From Glaciecola sp965658765 (GTDB lineage: Bacteria; Pseudomonadota; Gammaproteobacteria; Enterobacterales; Alteromonadaceae), in contig CBFHTO010000070.1 of assembly GCA_965658765.1 (NCBI GenBank), positions 1 to 15,698 on the forward strand: a stretch of 15,698 nucleotides of DNA, given 5' to 3'. The position numbers were made by a program, and so were the translations under genes. The notes beneath the pieces were generated by a model. The model was not told the DNA's origin. It worked only from the letters and a program-made list of their open reading frames with translations, and did no database searches. Position 1 is the stretch's first letter. Each line of letters starts with the position of its first letter. Below, in pieces: positions 1-5,726 of the stretch.

Positions 1-56
1 GTAACAAAGGACAAAAACACACTCAGCGTCAGTACACTGTCTCTTGATATTTTCAT
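1..56 (-). CDS. Exported protein, N-terminal fragment (cut by window edge)
   Basis: An ATG at 56-54 on the minus strand opens a frame of 18 codons that runs off the left edge. The translation, MKISRDSVLTLSVFLSFV, has a basic start followed by a hydrophobic run, as in a Sec signal peptide. A good ribosome binding site (AGGAAA, around 66-71) lies about 8-9 nt upstream of the ATG. The rest of the protein is outside the window, so no function can be given. The gene runs the same way as the MarR remnant and serine hydrolase upstream, but a gap of about 150 bp with inverted repeats suggests its own promoter. Confidence 0.55.
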   Translation of the reverse strand, partial: MKISRDSVLTLSVFLSFV

Positions 57-117
57 ATTTACGTTTCCTATGCGGTGAAATTTGACTGCAAAGTAATAGT
101 CTTCACATATTAAGTTT

Positions 118-168
118 GAGCGTTTAAAAATGCGTTATTTGCTAACGGAATAGTTCAAACAAACGCTC
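118..168. repeat. Nested inverted repeat upstream of the left-edge gene
   Basis: The outer arms GAGCGTTT (118-125) and AAACGCTC (161-168) are perfect complements. Inside them, CGTTA (133-137) and TAACG (143-147) pair around a 5-nt loop. No T-run follows on either strand, so it is not a classical intrinsic terminator. It lies between the MarR remnant and the start of the left-edge gene, so it could be an operator, a leader structure or chance. Confidence 0.35.
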
Positions 169-210
169 TTTACCGCTTACTCTTGTTCTATTTCTTGCCC
201 AGGCCAGCCT

Positions 211-705
211 TCACTTACGCGACGTTTGCTCGTCATACGAGGGGACATTGGTTGGGAGGCGTTTTGCAAAAGGCCTTTTATGCAATGCATTAATAGCCGC
301 ATTCAATACTTTCTGTAAATCGACGCCGACCTCATCAGACAAATCTGAAAACGCGTTTGCAGCATCAACGCAATACAAATTCAAAACTTGAATTTTCTGC
401 TGCCCTTAGGACGTTAGGCTATAAAAGGTTTTTCTTTTATCCTTCTCATCAGTATTTCCTTCAATCAAGCCTAATTTCAACAGGATCTTTATTCTCTGTG
501 ATACAAGTTGATGGGTAATATCTAACGCCGTGGCAACTTGCGTCGTTGACACATTAGGTTTTTGTGACATATACATCAGCGTTGACGATACCGCGACCGG
601 AAACCCCATATCTTTTTCTAGATACAACTCGTCCGATTGCAAGCAAGACCAGCGTATATAGCAACACATTAAGTATAAATATTTAGTTGGAATTGCTACT
701 AACAC
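211..705 (-). pseudogene. MarR-type winged-helix regulator, broken by an in-frame stop
   Basis: The frame from 705 reads through a MarR-like winged helix: a recognition region (VSTTQVATALDITHQLVSQR), then a wing with charged DEKDKRK, then FYSLTS. It then meets TAA at 406-408. MarR proteins typically have LTSEG here, so TAA most simply replaces GAA. The same frame stays open behind the stop for about 64 codons (GQQKIQVLNLYCVDAANAFS and on, with LHKRPFAKRL near the end) to a natural TGA at 211-213, giving the expected C-terminal dimerisation helices. The N-terminus is also short: only about 20 residues lie between the second Met (667-669) and the core, and the frame overlaps the end of the preceding hydrolase by 23 nt. 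That suggests the first helix was lost. MarR proteins normally repress nearby genes in response to small ligands. Here the protein is probably non-functional unless the stop is read through. Confidence 0.75.
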
Positions 706-2215
706 TCACCTGCCGTTCCCCGGTTTGTCCGAATAAATGAACCTTTAATCCCTTACCTTCGTCATAAAAGCGAGCGATAACACCGGTTTCATGAGCAAAC
801 TGGTGTTCACTTCCTTCGATGCCAACCATAGTAAGCGGGAGACGATTTCCTGCCGGAAATACAAATCGCAACGATTCCTGCTGTTGAACCACAGACACTT
901 TCCAGCCCTGTGTTGGGAAATTATAAGTGCCTGCAAGTGATTTTAAGACTTCGGGGGAATGCTTAACTCGCTTGATGATTTTCTCTCGAAATACTGGCCA
1001 TTCATAGGCTCGGGCGACCGCGCTGAAGAACTCTTCACCTAGGTTTGAACCATTGTCAGAGTTAGCTAAAAACACTGCCCCATTGCCAGTTCTCAAATTC
1101 AGAGTAATGCCTGCTCTGTACCCCACAGTACCACCATAATGAGTCATAAAGACTTGATCATTGTCATTGCTAATTAACCTAAAACCGTAAGCGTGGTTAG
1201 CGATAGGCGTCGCGAGTATCTCTTCGATACTATCCTGAGTAAATACATCGCTTTTACCATGATAGCCCTTGTGCAACTCTAACAAAAACATTGCCAAGTC
1301 CGTGGCCGTTGCCCACAAACCTGCAGCAGCCTGTTCGGGGTAGTTGTTCCAGCCGCCAGCAATGATGCTGCCATCTATATTATGCCCGCGAGCGGTGTGA
1401 GAATGGCTAGACATGGGCAAAGGCACAGTAAAATCTGCTTGCTTCATGCCAATCGGAGCAAGCATCCAATCGCGCATTATTAGCTCAAAAGGTCTATTCA
1501 GCTCATCCTGTAAAGCAATTTCAATTAAAGTATATCCACCACCTGAATAAGCGAGCGACTCGCCGGGTGTATTCACTACTTCTACTTTTCGCGAATTGCT
1601 CGGTGCTTCACCGCGCACAATCTGTTCGTCTGTAGGCATTGCTTCGTTGTTTGCGTAGCCAGCATATCCACCACGCACAATACCAGCTGAATGTGAGAGC
1701 AAATTACGCAGTGTAATAGGATTGGATTTGCTTTGCTGCCCCTCAGGTAGACGATAAGATGAAAAGTAAGTTTCGATATCCTGATCAAAATCAACTAATC
1801 CCGCCGCTTTCATCCGCAGTGCAGCCATTAGCGTTACTGGCTTGGCGAGTGAGCCCGCTTGAAAGAGGCTATCGCAATCAGCATTGCGGCCACCTTCTTG
1901 TAATTTGCCCCAAGCTTGGCTCCAGTCAAGCTTTCCATCATGAATTACCGCAACAGAAAAAGCAGGAGTTTTAGACGTGTTCATACGCGTTACAACACTT
2001 ACAGGCTTAGTTTCACCTTCAAACACCATGTAGGGAAGAATACCTTCTGTGACTTGCTTTTTACGTATTTGAGCATTGCTTGCTGTATAACAGCTCCAAC
2101 CTTTATAAAATTCGGGTTGTTTACGATCCGCACTTACCGATTTGTTCCTTGTATCCGCAGCAACTGTGCTAAATAAATCACTAATGAACATTATAAAAAT
2201 GACGTATTTGATCAT
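683..2215 (-). CDS. Exported serine beta-lactamase-like hydrolase (class C / PBP fold)
   Basis: The 510-residue protein begins with a signal peptide (about 1-20, ending TVAA). It has the beta-lactamase-family catalytic set in order: S122-L-A-K125 (nucleophile and general base), Y223-S-G (in place of YxN) and H359-Y-G (in place of KTG). This is the pattern of the Pfam Beta-lactamase family, which includes class C enzymes, esterases and D-aminopeptidases. About 80 residues after the catalytic domain (425-505) look beta-rich, like the lipocalin-type domain seen on many of these hydrolases. It should act in the periplasm. The substrate cannot be told, and the HxG motif points to an esterase or peptidase rather than antibiotic resistance. 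The ATG at 2215 has an AAGG ribosome site 7 nt upstream. The broken MarR gene overlaps its 3' end. No clear promoter was seen in the 165 bp upstream. Confidence 0.88.
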   Translation of the reverse strand: MIKYVIFIMFISDLFSTVAADTRNKSVSADRKQPEFYKGWSCYTASNAQIRKKQVTEGILPYMVFEGETKPVSVVTRMNTSKTPAFSVAVIHDGKLDWSQAWGKLQEGGRNADCDSLFQAGSLAKPVTLMAALRMKAAGLVDFDQDIETYFSSYRLPEGQQSKSNPITLRNLLSHSAGIVRGGYAGYANNEAMPTDEQIVRGEAPSNSRKVEVVNTPGESLAYSGGGYTLIEIALQDELNRPFELIMRDWMLAPIGMKQADFTVPLPMSSHSHTARGHNIDGSIIAGGWNNYPEQAAAGLWATATDLAMFLLELHKGYHGKSDVFTQDSIEEILATPIANHAYGFRLISNDNDQVFMTHYGGTVGYRAGITLNLRTGNGAVFLANSDNGSNLGEEFFSAVARAYEWPVFREKIIKRVKHSPEVLKSLAGTYNFPTQGWKVSVVQQQESLRFVFPAGNRLPLTMVGIEGSEHQFAHETGVIARFYDEGKGLKVHLFGQTGERQVSVSSNSN

Positions 2216-2380
2216 AGGTTTGCCTTAATCTTTATCAGTTTTAGCATAACGCTATTACTATTAACCGTGAATCAACTGCATGGGCAATAGATAAACGACC
2301 GCAACGATGACGCGAGATGATACGAGATTGCTAAAGCAAGTTGTAGAAAGATATTGTAAGAAAGTATTTTACATGTTTAT

Positions 2381-2827
2381 TTATTTGCAAAGGTTTTTAC
2401 GTTTGGACCAGCCATCTCCCTCGCGATCTAAGTAACCCTCAGCCATGTGCATACGTTTACCATTTGGCGAAAATGAAACTTCGCCGTTTCGTGGGATTTC
2501 AATGTATTTTCTCCAAATATTATTTTTTTCACGAAACCCTGCTATTACTGATGATTTGCCATCAGCGGCTCTCTTAGTATAGTTAAAGTCTTTCATACCT
2601 GGCGCAAAAACACCTACAAGCTCCCTACCATCTTTAGAAATGATACCAGGAGCGAAAGGCACTGCAATTTCACTCGGTGGCTTTTGCCCCATATAAGGTC
2701 CTGTTAAAAGAGGATACTGATCTTGAGCGTGACTTTTTTCGCTTAGGGCAAATACTGATATCAGTAAAACAGCTAATACATAAATATTAGGGTCTGATCT
2801 CAACACAATAGAAATCTTCTTTTTCAT
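2381..2827 (-). pseudogene. PD40/TolB-like exported protein, truncated to its N-terminal half
   Basis: From the ATG at 2827 the frame gives 148 residues. They begin with a signal-peptide-like segment (hydrophobic IYVLAVLLISVFAL, cleavage near SHA|QD). The mature part has hallmarks of a family of periplasmic PD40 beta-propeller proteins as I recall them: PYMGQKPP, PFAPGIISKDG, GVFAPGMKDF, then SFSPNGKRMHMAEGY, which is one PD40 blade. Those proteins are usually near 300 residues with several further SPDG-type blades. This one stops just after GDGWSKRKNL with CK and TAA, and nothing similar is seen in the following 165 bp. I infer a 3' deletion or rearrangement near 2388. The start overlaps the kinase gene by 41 nt and has no clear ribosome site. 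A GTG at 2806 with AAGAAGA upstream is an alternative. A functional short protein cannot be excluded. Confidence 0.6.
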
Positions 2828-3986
2828 CAATGCAATAAGATAAACCAAATCGCTCACACAACTTACGAACAATGACTAAACCAATACCAAAGTGCTTTTG
2901 AGGTTGCAGGCTTCCCCTGTTACCCACTAGGTTTTTAAAACATATTGATTTGGCAGTGATATCAATATTTAGTATTTTTCTTCCGTCATTTTCTTTGCCG
3001 TGATGCACGACGTTAGTTACCAAGCTAAATACAATAAACTCGAAAACTACGAGTGGTAAATTAATGGATAGCGAGTCTGTTTCGTGAATATCAATTATTA
3101 AGCCATGGCTGGCAAACATGCTTGTTACTTCTTTTTTTATGTCCAACAAAGCCGTATTTATTTGCAGCGGTTTTTCGACGATTGCGTCTGAACCTAGCCA
3201 AAGCATAGCTTCACTCACACGGCGCATTCTATTTGAAGCATTAAGCAAACGAATGTATACATCCTCTTGACTCAGATCTGGATGCTTTAACGCGATAAGT
3301 TCAATGGCATGAGTCATTACCTGTAAAGGTGTTCTTAATTCATGGCTTATCCCTTGATTAAAAATAACTTTCTCAGCAAGCAGAGACTCTTTAGTCTCCA
3401 ATGATTGCGTCAGCTCTTGTGCAATTTGTTTTACATCAAGCTCTGATATCTGTTGGCTGCACTTTTTAAGCTCGCTCGTTGAGCGTTCAGAATCTAAAAA
3501 GATGGTGTTCAATTGTGAAAACGGTCGTAGTGCGCTCTTCGCAATAAATCTGGCTAAGACTAAAATCAATACTAAGCAAGGAATGAAAACAAAACTTAAT
3601 AGTTTCAAAATACTTTGTATTCGTTCTCTTGTCGTAACGAAATCGGTGCTTTCTAGCAATAAAATTTTATCTTCCAATATCATGAAGTGATAATATTTAC
3701 TATCGGCGGCAAACTCACCAAAACTGCTTGTTCTTTTAATAAAATCTTCTTCGTCTCTTATTTGGTAACCCAAATTTTTGAGCTCTTGGGTTGTCACCTC
3801 GCGAACCTTGCTATCTAAACTGATTTCCTGCTTGTCAACATGGCGAAGTATATTGTGAATCATCGCGTCTTCTAATATTAAGGACACGAGAAGCGTCATA
3901 GCCGAAAGCGTTATAAATAAGCCACATGCCATTAGTGAAATCCAGAGGGTAACTCTCCCAACGAGTGTTGGTTTATTTTTCAGCAT
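2787..3986 (-). CDS. Two-component sensor histidine kinase
   Basis: This 399-residue inner-membrane kinase has two hydrophobic helices (about 14-40 and 127-150) flanking a sensor region of about 85 residues that should be periplasmic. No clear HAMP domain is seen. The H-box FNQGISHELRTPLQ holds the phospho-accepting histidine (residue 215 from the ATG at 3986), followed by the N-box (FSLVTNVVHHG) and a G2-like box (HFGIGLVIVRKLCERFG). The usual DxGxG G1 box is not evident: the equivalent stretch reads ICFKNLVGNRG. Some kinases of this type show the same change, so activity is still likely. A TTG at 3989 is a possible start, but ATG at 3986 is preferred. It overlaps the regulator stop by 14 nt, so the two are translationally coupled. 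It should sense an envelope signal and phosphorylate the regulator encoded just upstream. Confidence 0.9.
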   Translation of the reverse strand: MLKNKPTLVGRVTLWISLMACGLFITLSAMTLLVSLILEDAMIHNILRHVDKQEISLDSKVREVTTQELKNLGYQIRDEEDFIKRTSSFGEFAADSKYYHFMILEDKILLLESTDFVTTRERIQSILKLLSFVFIPCLVLILVLARFIAKSALRPFSQLNTIFLDSERSTSELKKCSQQISELDVKQIAQELTQSLETKESLLAEKVIFNQGISHELRTPLQVMTHAIELIALKHPDLSQEDVYIRLLNASNRMRRVSEAMLWLGSDAIVEKPLQINTALLDIKKEVTSMFASHGLIIDIHETDSLSINLPLVVFEFIVFSLVTNVVHHGKENDGRKILNIDITAKSICFKNLVGNRGSLQPQKHFGIGLVIVRKLCERFGLSYCIDEKEDFYCVEIRP

Positions 3987-4656
3987 CAAATTTATAACCT
4001 ACCCCTTTTACGCTATGCACTAATTCTTTATTAAACACTTCCTTCAGCTGTTTTTTGAGGGCATAAACATTGGCTCTAAGTGGATTGCTTTGTGGCAGTT
4101 CGTCTGGCCACAGTCTATTGATGAGTTGTGATGTTGTTACTGCCTTAGGCGCATTTTCCATCAGGTTTTTTATAATTAAGAAGCCCATGGTATGTAACTG
4201 AACATAGACATTTTGTTTGTTGCTCAACACTTTAGACTTGGTATCTAAAGACAAATCTCCAACTGTAATTTGAGGCAAAGTAGTTACTGTTACTTTGCTT
4301 AAGGCGACGTTAATCCTGGCATTTAACTCAGAATACGAAAAGGGTTTCTTGAGATAGTCCCACGCGCCAGATTGAAATCCTTTGAGCACATCTTGCTCAT
4401 CTTGGTTAGCTGACATCATGATAACCGGAGTTGTAGCTAGGTGTTCACCTAACAAGCTTTGACAAATTTCGTAACCGCTAACGTTAGGTAAATTGATATC
4501 GAGTAAAATCAAATCGTAATCTTCATCAGAAATAATTTTGATTGCTTGATTCCCAGTATAAGCAAAATCAAGTTCGTGCCCTAGGGTTTCAACAAACTCT
4601 CCAATACCTTTTGCGATATCAATATCATCTTCAACAACTAATATACTTGCCATCAT
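3973..4656 (-). CDS. OmpR/PhoB-family response regulator
   Basis: The 227-residue protein has a receiver domain (about 3-118) with the acidic pair D10-D11, phospho-acceptor D53 (LLLDINLP), switch residue S82 and K104 in LKKP. It also has a C-terminal winged helix (about 128-224) ending in VKGVGYKF, typical of OmpR/PhoB proteins. It is a DNA-binding transcription factor activated by the overlapping kinase. Two ATGs lie in tandem (4656, 4653), and the weak GTGAG ribosome site is better spaced for the second. The promoter upstream carries TTTACA-N5-TTTACA, matching how OmpR/PhoB proteins bind direct repeats about 11 bp apart, so it probably regulates itself and the divergent ABC operon. It does not look like CpxR, although the repeat is CpxR-like. 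Confidence 0.92.
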   Translation of the reverse strand: MMASILVVEDDIDIAKGIGEFVETLGHELDFAYTGNQAIKIISDEDYDLILLDINLPNVSGYEICQSLLGEHLATTPVIMMSANQDEQDVLKGFQSGAWDYLKKPFSYSELNARINVALSKVTVTTLPQITVGDLSLDTKSKVLSNKQNVYVQLHTMGFLIIKNLMENAPKAVTTSQLINRLWPDELPQSNPLRANVYALKKQLKEVFNKELVHSVKGVGYKFDAEK

Positions 4657-4696
4657 TTCTCACTGTTTAGCGCTGCTCTTAGCTTAAGTCTTAGAT

Positions 4697-4724
4697 TTAT
4701 TAAATCCTATCCGAACAATGTAAA
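4697..4724 (-). promoter_or_regulatory. Promoter of the two-component genes
   Basis: Read on the minus strand, TTTACA (4724-4719) is followed after 16 bp by TAATAA (4702-4697), a plausible sigma70 -35/-10 pair about 40 bp ahead of the regulator start. The -35 hexamer is also the promoter-proximal half of the direct repeat at 4719-4735. An activator or repressor bound there would touch RNA polymerase directly. Confidence 0.55.
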
Positions 4725-4735
4725 GTCAGTGTAAA
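4719..4735. promoter_or_regulatory. Direct-repeat operator TGTAAA-N5-TGTAAA (site 1)
   Basis: Two identical hexamers TGTAAA (4719-4724 and 4730-4735) are separated by 5 bp, an 11-bp period equal to about one helical turn. This is the geometry bound by OmpR/PhoB-type dimers, and it fits the CpxR box GTAAA-N5-GTAAA. Its orientation points to the response-regulator gene. Confidence 0.65.
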
Positions 4736-4773
4736 ACGAAAGCATTATTAATAAATAGTCGTATCTCGTTCAT

Positions 4774-4790
4774 TTTACAATGAGTTTACA
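4774..4790. promoter_or_regulatory. Direct-repeat operator TTTACA-N5-TTTACA (site 2)
   Basis: TTTACA occurs at 4774-4779 and 4785-4790 with the 5-bp spacer ATGAG. It is the same element as site 1 in opposite orientation, 55 bp away, so each divergent promoter has its own copy pointing at its own gene. Confidence 0.65.
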
Positions 4791-4813
4791 CCTCTTCTCT
4801 AGATTATTAATAA
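4785..4813 (+). promoter_or_regulatory. Promoter of the ABC transporter operon
   Basis: TTTACA (4785-4790), 17 bp, then TAATAA (4808-4813) form a sigma70-like promoter whose -35 is the second half of the direct repeat. Transcription from about 4820 would leave a very short leader to the ATG at 4837. It would also exclude the upstream ATG at 4780, which supports the later start. Confidence 0.55.
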
Positions 4814-4825
4814 CAGAAATGGGTT

Positions 4826-4830
4826 GGAGG
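4826..4830 (+). promoter_or_regulatory. Ribosome binding site deciding the ATPase start
   Basis: GGAGG lies 6 nt before the ATG at 4837. The frame is open from an ATG at 4780, but that codon has no ribosome site and lies inside the operator/promoter. Confidence 0.8.
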
Positions 4831-4836
4831 TATAGC

Positions 4837-5712
4837 ATGCTAACAGTGAAAAATCTTAGTAAACGTTATAGTAATGGTGTTCAGGCGCTTAATGATATTA
4901 ACTTATCAATTGGCAAAGGAATGTATGGTTTACTCGGACCCAATGGTGCGGGTAAATCAACTCTAATGCGAACCTTAGCAACACTTCAATCTCCTGATAC
5001 CGGAGAAATACACTTCTATGACATAGATGTGATTAGAGATCCGCAATCACTTCGTAAGTCTTTGGGTTATTTGCCTCAAGAGTTTGGCGTCTATCCGAGG
5101 GTCTCCGCATACAAGCTACTCGAATATTTAGCCATTTTAAAAGGGATACAGGATAAAAAAACACGGCGTCACAGAGTATTAATGCTGCTTGAACAAACTA
5201 ATCTCTTGGCGCATAAAGACAAAGCGGTGGCAAACTTTTCGGGAGGTATGGTTCGTAGGTTTGGGATCGCACAAGCCTTAATATCATCCCCTAAGCTTAT
5301 TATTGTTGACGAACCAACAGCCGGCTTAGATCCACAAGAACGAAATCGATTTTATAGTTTATTAAGTGAAGTAAGCACACAAACTACACTCATACTCTCC
5401 ACACATATCATTGAGGATATTCAAGGTCTGTGTGACCAAATGGCCATCATTGATCGGGGAGAAATAGTCTCACAAGGGTCAACTCAAAAATTAATACAAA
5501 GCTTGCAAGGAAAGGTTTGGCAAACTCTTGTTGACGAAGCGCAAGCATCTCCCATTGTGGAAAAACACCAGGTCTTATCAATAAAAAGCATTGGATTAAA
5601 GCGCCAACTGAAGGTGTTATCAGCTCAACAGCCCGGCCCAGAGTTCACGCTAGCAAAACCTGACTTAGAAGACGTTTATTTTTCCGTGTTAAACATCAAC
5701 CAGTCGCAATGA
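4837..5712 (+). CDS. ABC transporter ATP-binding protein (ABC-2 type)
   Basis: The 291-residue cytoplasmic ATPase has every ABC motif: Walker A GPNGAGKST, a Q-loop in LGYLPQEFG, signature FSGGMVRR, Walker B LIIVDEPTAGLDP and the H-loop STH. The SGGM signature and the roughly 70-residue C-terminal tail are common in ATPases paired with ABC-2 permeases. It should power the permease encoded directly downstream, whose frame overlaps by 4 nt (ATGA). Start chosen at the ATG preceded by GGAGG; the hydrophobic 19-residue extension from 4780 is discarded. The promoter carries the TTTACA direct repeat, so expression is probably under two-component or Cpx control. The substrate is unknown. Confidence 0.92.
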   Translation: MLTVKNLSKRYSNGVQALNDINLSIGKGMYGLLGPNGAGKSTLMRTLATLQSPDTGEIHFYDIDVIRDPQSLRKSLGYLPQEFGVYPRVSAYKLLEYLAILKGIQDKKTRRHRVLMLLEQTNLLAHKDKAVANFSGGMVRRFGIAQALISSPKLIIVDEPTAGLDPQERNRFYSLLSEVSTQTTLILSTHIIEDIQGLCDQMAIIDRGEIVSQGSTQKLIQSLQGKVWQTLVDEAQASPIVEKHQVLSIKSIGLKRQLKVLSAQQPGPEFTLAKPDLEDVYFSVLNINQSQ

Positions 5713-5713
5713 C

Positions 5714-5723
5714 CATGGAGTCA
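5714..5723 (+). repeat. Junction motif CATGGAGTCA, copy 1
   Basis: This 10-bp sequence contains the GGAG ribosome site for the permease/peptidase ATG at 5727. An identical copy sits at 9311-9320 before the next gene in the operon. Both copies are at gene junctions, so they may reflect a shared translational-coupling signal, duplication or chance. Confidence 0.4.
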
Positions 5724-5726
5724 AGC

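Noticed and set aside
118..168. Integron attC site or intrinsic terminator
   Set aside because: The GTTRRRY/RYYYAAC core sites are absent and no T-tract follows the stem.
177..236. 19-codon minus-strand frame (MTSKRRVSEGW and on) overlapping the MarR end
   Set aside because: It has no ribosome site and overlaps the MarR C-terminus in a shifted frame. It could be an ancestral tail after a frameshift, but there is no support for that.
1759..2176. Plus-strand frames opposite the serine hydrolase gene
   Set aside because: They are shadows of a well-supported minus-strand gene and resemble no protein family.
2828..2872. Longer PD40 protein starting at a TTG
   Set aside because: This stretch is the kinase C-terminal coding region in another frame, and the following ATG opens a signal peptide.
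4780..4836. N-terminal extension of the ABC ATPase from an earlier ATG
   Set aside because: It lies within the operator and promoter, lacks a ribosome site, and the ATG at 4837 has a strong GGAGG and fits the usual start of the family.
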